64,000 bases of DNA from Pyrus communis (GCF_963583255.1 NC_084818.1:15068222-15132221), one strand, 5' to 3'; positions 1-12,275 are shown, counted from the stretch's first letter. Numbers and translations are program-made. Notes: a model not told the origin generated them from the letters alone.

Positions 1-825
1 GTATTTCAATGAAGTTGTATTAAAATTAAAGCATTCAATAACATTAAACTTAAACAACATGAAACTTAAAACAACACTTAACAAATAACAACACAATCTC
101 CACCCTAGTCACTCGAAATCATATATGAAAAATTATTGAGATTATATAAAGATAAGAAATCCGGAGGCTTATTCATTTAGTGACATGAGGCACTTAAAAT
201 ATGTTCAGAAACCTTATTTTAATATGGTAGTTTAATTCAATTAACCAATTAAATTAAAGAAAAAACATAAAAAATAAATTATTGAGGGGCTAAAAAAGAG
301 CCCATTCGGTTGGAAATGGTATATAAATATGGTCTGATACTATTCATTAAAAAATAATTTATTGCAGGGTTATATTCTGGACACGGGCTAAACATAGCCC
401 CTTTGGTTGGAGATGGCCTAAGTACCCCAGTTCTAGTTCCTTTGTACCAACTTATCCAAATGACACCACAACTTTGTCCAAGGTTGTTTTATACCTATGC
501 TTTGATACCATTTTGTCACGCCCCGAACCTGAGGTTGGCCAAAAAAATAACCCCACGCACGGGTAAAAATAAAAATAAAACGAAAAACAAACTTCTCTTA
601 TAAAACTAACTCCAAAAACATTACAGGGTGTACAAAAATAATAAAAACTCTTAAATTCATCACTGTATATCGATGCACAAAAAGAAATTTATCTCCAAAA
701 TAATCACTTAATCCATGTGACCATAAGCATCAATATAATGTTCAAGAAGAGTTCAACAAAATCTTGCTTATGTATACATCAGTTGTCAACCCTTTGTCAT
801 TTAAATATGTATATATAATCCCCTG

Positions 826-932
826 AATCCTATATGTTACTCCCAGTTCAATACTACTTCTATCTTAATTGGATCCACACAATTTCCATATCTAGATAGA
901 GTAGTATTGAATTGGGAGTAACCTATAGGATT
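826..932. repeat. Near-perfect inverted repeat (hairpin)
   Basis: Positions 826-858 pair with 900-932. The arms differ at about two places over 33 bases, and pairing continues inward through TCTATCT / AGATAGA with one bulge. The loop is about 25-35 bases. The transcript of either strand would form a long hairpin of the size of a small-RNA precursor or a small foldback element. I do not recognise the arm sequence as a known microRNA. Confidence 0.75.
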
Positions 933-1084
933 CAAGAGAGTTCTAATTTTATAAATGCAGGTAGTTTAGAAGGTGAGTTTAAAAAGTAAGTTGGATATAA
1001 AGATACAAAATATAGGGTCAAATAAAATTTTTCTTTATCAAATTCTTAAAAGCAATAACAGGTTTCAAATTTTATAGTTGCAGA

Positions 1085-1195
1085 GATTTTATATGAAAGT
1101 TTACTAAACACTGTGTTCCATATATATGTTTTTTTTCCTTTCTAAAAGTACTTTTTAGCATTTTTGTTTACCAAACTAGCCCTTGATCTGTCCCC
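1085..1195. repeat. MITE-like fragment
   Basis: The stretch contains the phrases GTTTACTAAACACTG, AAAAGTACTTTTTAGCA and GTTTACCAAACTAGCCCTT. These match in order and style the right part of the Harbinger-type MITE found at 25599-25926, so this is probably a decayed relative. The ends are not clear. Confidence 0.4.
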
Positions 1196-2438
1196 AATTT
1201 TGTTGACAGTTTCATCTTTTTCAGCAGGCCTACTCCTCCTAGACGCCAAATGCCACGTAAGTTGCAGACCACAGTCTTTATCTCATTCAAAAGCTTGCGC
1301 ATGCACTTTTTGATGCGCAAGAAAACGAATGAGGTTCATCTGAATCTTTAAATTATGTCTGTTCATCGTACATTATGTAGTTATAAGTTATTTTAAATAC
1401 TTTATTTAAAATTAAATATGAATAATACCTGATAAAAACTAATTGATATACTATGAACATACATAATTTGAGGATCTCAAGAATCCTCACAAAGGTGTAA
1501 AATTGATTCCCTTAGAATAAAACAAAAAAGTCTCTCCGTGCCTGCTTGGGATAAGACCGGACAGAAATTCCGTACAATGAAAGCCTGGTTTGATCCAACG
1601 TTATTTCTTATTGCTAATCTAATATATAATCAAAAGATTGCGTCATTCGACGACGTCGTAATTCATTTTTATGCTAAATAAATAAGAAAAAAATCGCACA
1701 AAAGCTTATTTTAGTCGGTTTATTGCGAAAAAAGCATAAATTACAAGATTAAACTAGAAGGTTGAAATGAAAAGAAACTAGAACGAACCACTTTGAAAAT
1801 GGTTCGTAGTGAAATGAGGCTCTTCAGTCAAACCGATTCCTTCGGCTGAATTTGTAGTACGATTATTGCACCGAAACTTTGATTTGGGATGTTACGTCAA
1901 TTGAGAATCATGCTATGCTAGATGTAGCAAAGCGATAAGATTAAGAGATGATGATCAATTTTGGCAAACGTAAATTCATCTAAACTATATGGAGAACAGA
2001 GAGTTTGAACTCGGGACACAATGAATTAAAGAAGAAAGCACTACCCGCCATTAGCAGTTACTAGGAAATTATTAAAAACTGTGTGTGTGACCATTCAAGG
2101 GGTGAATAACAAACATTTAATATACGATCAAGTCCCACAAAACTTTAATAACAAACATTCAACTTAATGTTTCTATTTGTATTTGGAAATAAAGACACAT
2201 TAATAAGGTGTGGCAACGACGAAAGTTGCAACATGTCAACAATAAAAAATCCACTCACGTTGATGTTACAAATGCGAGAGATGCCGCATACAACAGAATG
2301 CATGTAAGTTTCTCCCGTGATCTTGACGAGAGAAATAACAATGAAGGAAAGAATGTGATAGCCATGAATATAATCTCAGCATCAGAGAATCAGCTACCCA
2401 CCTGAATCTCCGGTTGAGGAGCTGATACCGACATTTTT

Positions 2439-5400
2439 TCATGTCTCGGACACACCATTAGATTGGTTGTCAATTTTCGAACTACTTTCATCGATTGTGC
2501 CGTTTACATGACCATTAGATTTTGAACCGTAGATGTGCCCCATTTTTGCCCGTTTAGTCTCCAAGTATTTCTGGTTCTCCATAGTTATCGGTGCCAACAA
2601 TGGGACTCTGCCAGCAATGGCCAAACCATAACCCTTGAGACCAATATATTTTGCAGGATTGTTCGTCATCAGCTTCATTGTTCGAACACCTAGATCTCGT
2701 AGTATCTGCGAAAGAATTTAGTCATGAATTTAGATATCAAGACAATCCACCTTACGATATGGGAGATTGTTTCAAGAAACAAGCCTAGGAAAATCTATAT
2801 GCAAATCTGCCTTAAAAGCATTAGTGTAACAATTATAAATATCAACATATAGTCACAAGAAAGTAATTCAAATAACAATTTGATAACAGTAACCAACTCA
2901 AAAGACCTGAAGCAGAAGATTCCCAGCCCCAACGCCAAAACATTTCCACCATGGTGATGAGAAAGGAACTAGAATGTGATGAAAAAACTACACGGTATTT
3001 TATGGATTCACATCTAAATCAAAGTAATTATAGATTTAATGTTCTAGATACTGTATAAGGCCATTAAATCCATTGTCCATAATGAATCCCGATCCTTTGT
3101 AATCCCCAACAACTAGCGGAATTTATTAAAATGGGATCGAATCAATTCTGCAGTCCAGTCAGCCAAGAAAGGTACAATTTTCTAGTGAATGAAAGGCTCA
3201 TGTAAGCAACAATTTTAACAATATCTACGAGAAAAGATACGCAATGCTGAAAATGATGACACAGATGATATGATTTACTGCTAAGAAACCAGTACCTGTG
3301 CACCTATGCCATACTCGCGAGAATCAACAGGTAATCCCAGCTCCTCATTGGCTTCAACAGTGTCACGCCCAGCATCCTGCAGTGTATAAGCTCGGAGCTT
3401 GTGACCCAAACCAATTCCTCTACCTTCATGTCCACGGAGATACACCAAAACACCCCTACCAGCTGCTTCAATTTGCTTCATTGCAAGTGCAAGCTGGTTT
3501 CCACAGTCACATCTGGCTGACCCAAATATGTCACCAGTGAGGCACTCAGAGTGTACCCTCACAAGTATTTCTTGCCCGTCAGCAATTTCACCCTGTACAT
3601 TTTAAAATCCTGCAAATAGTTACTTACATGAATAAACATTGATCAACCACAGAATATTGTTTTACTTTTCATCCAACCCTCACAATTTAGTGTATCTCCC
3701 AACTAGTTATATGAAAGTATGATACAGAATACAACCATGCTATGGAAAGATAGTAGGACAAAAATTGTTGTGATATGAATTTATGTAGGCAGGGAGAGAA
3801 ATTGATGCAGTAGAAAGGAGAGAAAAGAAGATGGGAAAGATGTTGAACAGAAGGATAATGAGAGGCAATTAGGGGGTATGACAACCTGTTTCTTTATTAT
3901 CACACCAATCTGCCAAAGTCTGAAAACCTATTACAATGAGGCCTTTCAGTGAAGGCAATCCCATGAAAACAAAGTACCTTAGACGTCCTCATAAAGTATT
4001 GAGACAACATGATAAATAAAACCCTAAACTATTAGAAAAACAGGTAGATAACAGCTACCCACAATTCTAATTCCACGAAATAAACATTCAATAAAATAAA
4101 GGGAGGTCTAACAAAACACTCCCAGTACTGTTCACTTTTAACGAAAAACCACATTCATACCTTTCTCTGGTACTATTCACTATACCTTTAAAAAGGGCTT
4201 TTCATTAAAAGAGAAGTTTTTTTGGACTTTTTGTTAGTTTTCCTTAAAATATAAACATAATTTCAAAGCTCTTCCTTATCCCTCAATAAATAAAAACTAT
4301 ATTCTTAAATCCATCATCAAATAGAGTCCGATAAGAAACTTAGGATACAGAAACAAGCTAAACATAATTAGCTGGTAGATGGTGGAGGATAGACAATTGC
4401 ACATCCAGCTAGAAAACTGTGGAGTCTTGAGAAGGAAGACGTAAGGGCAATCTCCCATAGAAAAATATAACCTAAGATTACCTTCCTCTTACTTAGCTTT
4501 CAAGTTTCAACCCTTCTGGCAGATCCTTCATTGGATAAAGATAATATCCCTGAAGGTTTCTAGGAGCTGCCAATAAAGAAAACTATAACAGGTGTCTATG
4601 AGCTAGTTCAATAAAGATAATTACATGACACCAAATGACTCCTTGTAGCATCAAAAAATTTGACCATTGAACAGTCGTAATATCTCAAGTTCATTTGCTC
4701 ACAACGGATGACTGTTCATGACAAGACGCTGCCAATAATATGAAGCAAAGACTTAAAAGCATGAGGTGCAAGCCTTGTGATTAATTGATATAAACCTTTC
4801 ACGTTTAGGGGTATTATCCTAGAGTCACTTGTCGAAAATCGATATATCATCTCAAGGGCCTTTCATGTCATCTCTTGTCATTTTTCTGAAGTAGTCTCGA
4901 TAGACTCACATCTGAGGATTCCCAAATAAGTGATTCCATAAATTCATCCTAAGAAATCAGGCACACAACATCTGGTATATGTACTCAAAAAATTAACTCT
5001 AAGAAGTGAGCAAAAATAATATCTACAAAAACAATCGCTGGTAACTAAGCAACCAAACACTGACATTGTAGAATGCTAACACCAAGAGAATTCTACAGCA
5101 CAAAGATAGCAAAACAATTCACGAATTGACAATTGAGTACTAAGGGAAGAATTCCAACCAACGGCTATTTATGATGGGTGTCGGATAATGAAGGTTAGAT
5201 AGTTTTAAGGGGAGAATACTCTATGTCAATGATTTACTTACTTTAACCATAGCAATGTGCTCAATCCCATCGAGCAATGATTTATAACAGTAGGCTTCAA
5301 ATGGCCCCCACATTGTGGGTATTTGTGCAACTCCGGCCCTCTCCACCAACTTATCTCTTTTCCTTCTATATCTGAAAGTTACAATTCACAGACATCGTAA

Positions 5401-6828
5401 TTTGAATTTCTTCCACTAAATCTGAAGAACATGACAAAAATCAACATTTAAATTTACTTGTCCTAACAGAAGTATACCAAGAAGTAACAATAACATTAAT
5501 TCATTACTTCACAAAAACGTTAGTCTCTTGAAGAAAAGGAAAGAAAAGAGGGCAAGGTTTTTGGACAGCCCTTAAACCATTCTTAGCTGAATGAAAGAAA
5601 TAGAGGTTATAATTATTTAAAGTATATATAAGCTGTCAAATAAACATTCTTCACTCACTCGTAGATGCTAACTCGAGGATTGCAGAATGACCCAAAAAAA
5701 TATGTAATAACCTTTATTCAGTTAATGAAACAGTTGTGTAGTCATCTGTGAACTAGTCAAGCATTAAGGATTTATTTGGTAACTACAGCTAGTACACTTT
5801 GAACACATAATGTCCAGACACAATCATTCAGAGTACCTTATCAAATCAGCGATGGAAACAATTTTCAAGTTTTCTGCCCTTGCAAATTCGAGAAGCTTTG
5901 GTAACCTAGCCATAGAACCGTCATCATCCACAATTTCACATAAAACTGCTACTGGATCCAGCCCAGCCAACATAGCAAGATCAACTGAAGCTTCGGTGTG
6001 ACCGGCTCTTTTTAGAACTCCTCCCTCTCTGTACTTTAGGGGAAAGATATGTCCTGGGCGGTTGAAATCTTCAGGTGTTGAATCTCTTGATGCAAGAGCC
6101 AAGACTGTTGCAGCTCTATCACGAGCAGAAACACCAGTTGTTGTACCACGTTTTGCATCCTATGGAGTCCAATACAATTGAGGTCATCCACATAAGAGTT
6201 ATTATAATTCACAAAACAGGTATATAATCAATAAAGTAATAGATTACACTATTACTACCCATCCCTAAGACAAGGACAAGGTTGGCAATACCAATTCTAG
6301 TCAGCTCCACTGTCCCTAGAAAATATTGAGTCAAAATCCAGCTACGTATATACAATATCCTTTTCACTCTTTCCCTAGCCATTGAGAGATCCAACAAACT
6401 CGGATGCAGTTACTGACCAGAATTGTAAAATACATGGAACAAGAAACCTGTGATCCTGATAAGGTCATTGTTCCTCTCCTAATCGCACATCTCAATATGT
6501 ATAATTGGGTTTAATTTAATGGAAAGTTTAAATACATACCACTGAGACAGTGAATGCTGTACAAAGTTTTTCTTCATTCTGTGTCACCATAAGTGGAAGT
6601 TGCAACCTCTCCAAGTCTTCTCCTTTCATGCTCACACAAACAATCCCAGTTCCGTGCTTGACAATAAATGCCATAGCTTCTGGTGTTGCCAAGGAAGCTG
6701 CCATTATAAGATCTCCCTCATTTTCTCTATCTTCATCATCTACAACGATAACCATCTGCAATATTTTCTTGAATTAATGATCTGCTATATTATCCACCTC
6801 CAGAAAAATTAAGCACAAGAAAAGAAAA

Positions 6829-6864
<36 letters not shown>

Positions 6865-8145
6865 TCCTTAATTTTCCAACAGAAATAATTGAGAAAATGA
6901 CCAACCTTGCCTTGACGTATATCTTCAATGGCCTCTGGAATGGAAGAAAATCCGTGTATAGGGTGATCTAGATCACCTTCATCATTTTCAGAAGAGAACC
7001 CACTAAACGTTGGGGTTGTTTCTGCTGAAAGTGTTCCAAAACCTAATGCATCAGGTTGTATTTCACTCCCAGTTGGGTTGCCATTTGGGTAAGACAGGAG
7101 ACCATCTTCTCCCAGCAAAGCTCTTGCCTTAATTGATCCCTTGGAATGAAAGCACAATTTCCATGATACACTCGGTGTGAAAAAACCGGATAATTGCCCA
7201 TTTGCTGCAAGTGAAGTCCCAGGATATAGAATAGTGTACCCTCTGAATATAAAACTAATTAGACATGTATACATAAACATAGGGGGAAGGGACTACAATT
7301 TCAGAACGAAACTAGCATAGGAGAAGAGTTTCTCAATTGTGCAAACAGCATTTTTGATAAACCGTGTTTACCTGCTAACCTTAAATCACATATAAATTTA
7401 TTAATTAGGTCATAAAACCCATAGTTCTTAAGCAAAATTGTTGAGGGGTCAGGTATAGTTTGCCCTCACTTTCATATATTTCTATTCTTCTACCCTCTAG
7501 AAAATAGATCTTTCTTATCCACCCCCTACTCAGACACTTGTCTTTTTTATAGTTTACCTTCATTATCATACTTTCCATTCTATTTACACTCTAGAAATCT
7601 TCACTGACAACGAGTTTTTCAGCGTTTCGACTCAAGTTAACCAGTTGGCCCAATTACAAAAGTTATTTCACGCGACCTTCTCTACGTACATATGCATTTT
7701 ATTAGGCCGCTAATCAACAATTGAGTGCCCAGATTTCAAATCTGGGACCGAAAGATAAATGGAAAATTTTAGGGGGTGCATGGAGAAAAAAATGTTCATA
7801 ATAGTGGGGTTTTAATAATTCCCTAAATTCTTAATCCCAATTTAGGGTTACAAAACTAAGAATTTCTGAACTAAACAATGAATTTCCAATTTCGATTAAC
7901 TACCTGAATCAGTGTAATGTCAATTCATCTCTCCCATATGAAGATTTGAACATTAAACAGACATTACATACAATGCCCCGATTCTGAAACACGAAAAACC
8001 TCCATAATCTTCATCAATTTCAGGATTCACATTTCAGATCACTGTAATTATTCAAATCAAATTACGAAGAGAGAGAGAGAGAGAGAGAGGCTTACGGATA
8101 AGGGGAAAGAGCCTTTGAGGAGCAATAGGGGTTGATGGAAGCCAT
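2439..8145 (-). CDS. RIBA1: Bifunctional riboflavin biosynthesis protein RIBA (DHBP synthase / GTP cyclohydrolase II), 7 exons
   Basis: Exons read on the minus strand: 8145-8096, 7242-6906, 6755-6540, 6159-5837, 5371-5242, 3592-3296, 2705-2439. All introns are GT..AG, phases match, and the sum is 1620 nt (539 aa), close to plant RIBA1 length. Residues 1 to about 110 look like a plastid transit peptide plus linker. The DHBP synthase half carries [10 protein letters not shown] (135-144), the [11 protein letters not shown] stretch (205-215), RPGHIFPL (235-242) and HTEAS (255-259). The GTP cyclohydrolase II half carries the zinc cysteines C369, C380 and C382 and [10 protein letters not shown] (405-414). 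Both half-enzymes thus keep their key residues, unlike plant paralogues that have lost one activity. Family knowledge: it starts riboflavin (FMN/FAD) synthesis in plastids from GTP and from ribulose 5-phosphate. The start was chosen because exon 1 (16 codons + 2 nt) joins exon 2 in frame at a donor GTAAGC. Intron 5 (3593-5241) is the longest and contains a MITE. Confidence 0.95.
4104..4246. mobile_element. MITE in RIBA intron (family copy 1)
   Basis: About 143 bp with the phrases GTACTGTTCACTTTTAACG near the left and TTGTTAGTTTTCCTTA at the right end. The same phrases in the same order occur at 62883-63038, and the right half again near 51340-51411, so this is a dispersed family in the window. 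The ends are imperfect inverted repeats (AACTAACGAAAAA-like). It sits in the large intron between RIBA exons 6 and 5 and does not touch a splice site. Confidence 0.6.
6838..6864. repeat. (AT)n microsatellite in RIBA intron 2
   Basis: A run of about 13 AT dinucleotides follows an A-rich tract, inside the intron between exons 2 and 3 of RIBA. It is a simple repeat, likely length-variable. Confidence 0.9.
8068..8090. repeat. (GA)n microsatellite at RIBA intron 1 donor
   Basis: On the gene strand this is (CT)n and starts right after the donor GTAAGC of exon 1. A polypyrimidine run directly behind the donor is unusual, since such tracts normally sit at the acceptor. Confidence 0.9.
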
Positions 8146-8445
8146 TGGAAGCCTGGAGGTGGAGCTGCTGCTTTCAGGCTTTCAGCCCAGCTGTGTTCCG
8201 TGAGAGAGAGAGAGAGAGAGAGAGAGAAAGGGCGAGAGAAATAGAAGAAAAGAGAAAGAGAGAGAATTCAGAGACTTTGAGGTGGTTGCGCCGGTCGGTT
8301 AACGAAAGCCACCGCAAAGCAATTGCAGAGAAACGAAACGGAATGACTCAATTCAACGATGCATATCCAGTATTTTCAACAACAACAAAAAGACAGTTCA
8401 TATCCAGTGGACATTCAATATGACGTCAGCCTTATCCCGCCACCA
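8146..8445 (-). promoter_or_regulatory. RIBA 5' leader and proximal promoter with (CT)n tract
   Basis: Upstream of the RIBA start codon on the minus strand lies a (GA)n/(CT)n tract (8202-8227) followed by more GA-rich sequence to about 8270. CT-rich leaders are common in plant genes. A plus-strand frame of 92 codons crosses it but is low complexity (RERERE...) and is not a gene. I cannot place the transcription start or a TATA box with confidence. Confidence 0.5.
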
Positions 8446-9873
8446 CAGTTTGTGTTAGGAAAAGCATCTTCGTTTTCGTTTTGCCAAAAAAATAAAAAAA
8501 TAAAAACAAAGAATAGTACTTAGTTATTCAAAGGATGTATAAGAATCCTACTTAAAATTGTTTATTGCCGATCTATATAATTTTGTATTTATAATCATAA
8601 TCGTTCATATTATAAATCATTCTATAAAGGCTACCTTTGCAAAAAAATAAAAAAATAAAAATCAATTAGAACTCAAGTCGTTTAATCATCGAATTGTATA
8701 AAAACAGATGGATGGAATTGGTAAAATTATTACGAACCGTTTATGTATTTGCTACAATAGATTAACTAAACAACTTTAGTTTTAATTCATATTTTACTGA
8801 GATGATCTTTACTGAGCGATTTATAATAGCGATTTATAATATGAACGGTTCTAATCATAAATAAACTTCTGTAATTTGAACATGAAGAGTTTTGAGTAAA
8901 AGTTCATCTTTATCCTTAAGTAGGCAATCATGTTCAAAAACAAAAGCACGCAGACAAGGTTATATTAGAATATTCAAAAAAAGAAAAGTTCAAATTTATT
9001 TCTACACTGAACTTAAATTTTAAATGTGAATTGTCTTTTACTCTGTTGACAATTACCATCAAGCGGAAACAAAGTGTTGTATTTGATTCAATGGTGCTAT
9101 CATCATAATAGGTGACCTATCATCATGATCCATGTCAAGGTTTTCTTGGTCCATATGAGTGTTCATGTTATGATGTTCTATTTGATTCTATTCAATGAAG
9201 CACCCAATGATCGTGTAGAGGGATAGGATTCTTGAACTTTTAGAAACAGATCAAACAAAATGCCTCAATTAGTCCACTTTGGTGAGCATGATGTTTTACT
9301 ACTGAACAAATTGCATATACTTCATCGAAGCAGTCAATATATAATCATTCAATTAGAACAGTATTGAATTGAGCATGAGAAGCGATCCGGTGGACTGCAA
9401 GAAACGGTTCCATTTGACATAGAGCATGAGAAACAATTGGCCACAATGATTCACTTATTCTTTCGAATTTCATTTCTCCACTTCGGTATTATGCTTTTAT
9501 TCGGATGCAGTATATATTGTCTTGATTAATCTTCACGTGATGGAACCTGAAGTTGGCTAATTTTCTTTCCAGCTTAGTCAAGCTCCTCAGTTGTCTAGTT
9601 TTCGAAGATTATCGTCACAAACCAACCCACGAACCAACGATCTAATTAAATATTTTTGCATATATAGTTCTCAGTAGTACTAACACTAAGCGCATGAAAT
9701 AACAGGTTTCTGTATTGAAATTCAATTAATGTTTAAAAGTGAAAAAAAATTAAGTGTTCTGCTAGATGGTTGCTTTCATTTCCTTCCATTTATGTGTTAT
9801 TGTTTGAAACTTGCAATATAGTTTTATGTATCATATGCGTAAATAATTACAATGACCGAATTCATTTGTGCAG
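8446..9873. other. Intergenic, no gene seen
   Basis: A+T-rich sequence between RIBA and the glucanase pseudogene. Short direct repeats occur (GAGCATGAGAA-type words near 9370-9430; AGCGATTTATAATA-type near 8815-8840). The last ~150 bases read like the end of an intron (pyrimidine-rich, ending TTTGTGCAG at 9873), which suits the missing first exon of the pseudogene. No signal-peptide exon was found. Confidence 0.5.
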
Positions 9874-10442
9874 ATGTGTTTATTGGTGCGAATATAGGGA
9901 CACACCTCTCAGACATGCCATGCCCAACGCAAGCTGTAGCCCTCCTAAAAGCTCGGCGAATTCGACATGTCCGGTTATATGACACTGACTGTGCCATGCT
10001 TGTTGCACTTGCAACTACAGAAATTAAAGTTATAATAACTGTCCCGGATGAGCAGATCCTTGGAATTGGCCAATCTAATGCCACTGCAGTCTGCACCTAA
10101 TTGGCAAGGTGGGTTGCTCAGCTTTATTACAGGGAGAACCATGCTACGAGCCTGACGACGTGACTGCACATGCAATTTGACTGTTACTATCATCAGATGG
10201 GGATGACTTTGGCATCATGCGACTTCAATGGAGTGGCTACAATCACTACAACAGATCCAAGTAATACCTCAACTGTATAGATGCAACATTGTTACTCTTT
10301 TGTGCATGGTGCATGGGGCATCATGGCTCCATCTTTGAATTCGACTAGAGTGGATTCTTCTTCCTACGACTTCTATAGCAACGCTTTTACAAGCCTTCTT
10401 CTGATACTTGGAGTTGTCATCGGGGTTGCAGTTTTCTTGTAG
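9874..10442 (+). pseudogene. GH17 beta-1,3-glucanase with X8/CBM43 and GPI tail, internally deleted
   Basis: After an acceptor (TTTGTGCAG) the frame reads the N-terminal part of a GH17 glucanase: VFIGANIGTHLSDMPCPTQA, then RHVRLYDTD and ILGIGQSNATA. At about 10095-10105 this breaks off and joins an X8/CBM43 module read from 10113: CSALLQGEPCYEPDD, then CDFNGVATITTTDPS near 10220-10250. The catalytic core (roughly 270 residues by family length) is therefore missing. A one-base shift near 10177 and an in-frame TAG at about 10278 add to the damage. The same frame then runs into MAPSLNST and a hydrophobic end (LLLILGVVIGVAVFL, stop at 10440-10442) that looks like a GPI-anchor signal. Family members act at the cell wall/plasma membrane on callose. 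The gypsy LTR at 10540 lies in what would be its 3' UTR. Confidence 0.85.
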
Positions 10443-10539
10443 ACAGATACATATATGTGCAAAACATTCAGAAGAATTTTGAGATAAACAGTGCTCAGGT
10501 GTACGTTTTGCTTCGCTTGGAGGAGGAGGTAGTAGTAGT

Positions 10540-11705
10540 TGTTTGGGGCAAGATTTCCTTGGCACAGCTCCCCGGGGGTTTGGCACTTGGCGTGTTGTGG
10601 GGCTTGCTCTCACTGCTTGATGTGCAACAATGAGAGTTTTGTAGTTAGTTTGAAAGGTGCCATTGTGGGGCCTTAGGTATAGGCCTTGAGGCTCACAATC
10701 AAAACTAACAAAGTGTTAGGCATGCCACTGTTATCTCAATATAACAAATGTTTGAACAAGTGTGATTTAAGTTGATTACTTGCACCCCAAGTTACTTAAA
10801 CTTCTTGTTATCAAAGGATTGTCACAAATGGGTTAAGTTTGCATTAAGTTCTTTTTCTTGCCTTGTAAACAAGGACTTTTAGTTCATAATCTTGTAAGTT
10901 CAAAACGAAGGGAGTTTAGGGTCCTTTTAACCATTTCCTCGAACCACAGTTTGGACTTAGCAAAAATAGGTTCATTAAGTTAACCATATTCGAATGCAAA
11001 TGGGACTTTGAGATAAGAAATAATTGGAAATAACTTGAATACATGTTGAAAAGTACATTAAGTGACATATCTACTAAATGAAAGTACAAACAAAGAGATT
11101 GGGGCACGATTTCACCTTGTCAGGCACGATTGAACTCTTTGCAGCCACTTCTCTTTGATTTTACTGAGGTTGTAAGCTAAAAGGGATGGATGGTAAACAA
11201 GTTTTACATGAGGGAATCAATGCTACAACACTAATGGATAGTAGCAAAACTTTTACACTAAACAAAAGATAGCTTTTCTGAGGGAACCATAGCTAAAAGG
11301 ACTAAATGTGGGTAAGTTTCAACTTTTCTGGGTACGAACTGGCTTGAGAGCAGAGTTTGTATGTTGATTGATTGGTTGTTTGAGTGTCCTTGTCTCTAGT
11401 GTCTCTTTCTCCTTTTATAGATAATTTGGCCTGACTGGTTTAGCTTTACTCTTGGTCGAGATCTCTCGGATGATAGCGAGTCATCATCTATTTACTTATA
11501 ATGCCACTAGAAAGTGCTTTTTGCCTGGTGGTGAGTTGGTCTCTGTCATCTGTCACTTCATCCCTAGGCACATGGCCTATGCCTTGGCTGAAAAGGCCTT
11601 CTTTTGCATTAGGCTTCATTGGTGGGCTCCGGGCAAGTCCCTATTTCGCTGTGACACCCTTGGGCCTCATTTCATAAAGCCCATTGTTAAATATTAACCA
11701 AAACA
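10540..11705 (-). repeat. Gypsy LTR copy A (duplicated)
   Basis: 1166 bp, beginning TGTTTGGGG and ending CCAAAACA, preceded by GTAGT (10535-10539). It matches LTR B and LTR C along its length. Because the GTAGT and the glucanase 3' UTR to its left are also duplicated, this is a copy of the element's 3' LTR made with its flank, not an independent insertion. Confidence 0.85.
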
Positions 11706-12019
11706 GGTCCTCCTTTTAATCATTGTTAACTCTGCAAAACCTAGACCTTAATAATAATTAAATACCAGTCGCATGCTTTTACTAAGGACTTGCACCATTT
11801 AAACAGCCGTTTTCGAATAAATCTTTGCACTAACCCACGATTTCCAACGTAACTAACTACCCACTATATAACCTCCATTTAAATCTCTCGGTCAAACACT
11901 TCAAGTAATCCTATTTTCTGAGCTTCCAAACTTCCTAGAATTTCCAGAATTCTCTTGCCTTCACAGTTCTTTCTTGTTTTCTGCCTTCAATTATCTTTAC
12001 TTCCTTTCAAGAATTAACT

Positions 12020-12114
12020 ATGGCACCTAAAACCCATCCCGAACTCTTCAATTTTCTTCGAGGAAATAGAAGTGCATTCTTTGGGGCTAGCCTAGACTAC
12101 CTGAGTCCCAATTG
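12020..12114 (+). pseudogene. Duplicated start of the PMD gene, unbroken N-terminus
   Basis: From ATG 12020 the frame reads MAPKTHPELFNFLRGNRSAF and continues to the duplication junction. The equivalent start in the main copy (13852) has a TGA at codon 13 in place of an arginine codon. The truncated duplicate thus keeps the better version of this gene's first ~30 codons. Confidence 0.7.
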
Positions 12115-12275
12115 TGCATGGTGCACTCTTGGCAAGAATGGCAACATGGGACATCATGGCTCCATCTTTGAATTCGACTAGTGTGGATTCTTCTTCCTAC
12201 GACTTCTACAGCAATGCTTTTACAAGTATTCTTCTGATACTTGGAGTTGTCATCGGGGTTGCAATTTTCTTGTAG
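12112..12275 (+). pseudogene. Second copy of glucanase GPI-tail coding end
   Basis: Repeats 10300-10442, with the same MAPSLNST, SSSYDFYSNAFTS and LLILGVVIGVAIFL stretch ending in TAG (12273-12275). About half the base differences from the first copy are synonymous. It is followed by the same 3' UTR sequence and GTAGT before LTR B. Confidence 0.8.

Larger units (their letters stand above)
1..2438. other. Intergenic, repeat-derived, no gene seen
   Basis: No reading frame here looks like a gene; the short frames are not recognisable and are not framed by splice sites. It holds A+T-rich sequence, a common-looking repeat start around 516-560 (CACGCCCCGAACC context), a strong inverted repeat at 826-932 and a MITE-like fragment near 1085-1195, both listed separately. 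The part after about 2100 is the downstream flank of the minus-strand RIBA gene. Confidence 0.6.
10300..12114. repeat. Tandem duplication, unit 1 (glucanase tail + LTR + PMD start)
   Basis: Unit 1 (10300-12114) and unit 2 (12112-13946) have the same order: glucanase GPI tail and 3' UTR, GTAGT, an LTR, and the start of the element's plus-strand PMD gene. The junction falls inside the PMD start (..CCCAATTG|TGCATGG..) with 2-3 bases of shared sequence (TTG). The units differ by roughly 5-10 % in the parts I compared by eye, so the duplication is not recent. Unit 1 lacks 21 bases of the tail present in unit 2 (12124-12144). Confidence 0.85.

Noticed and set aside
3298..3540. Plus-strand frame of 80 codons inside RIBA exon 6
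   Set aside because: Shadow of the GTP cyclohydrolase II exon, which has clear motifs on the minus strand.
8145..8423. Plus-strand frame of 92 codons over the RIBA leader
   Set aside because: RERERE-type translation of a (GA)n tract, antisense to the RIBA 5' leader; no independent support.
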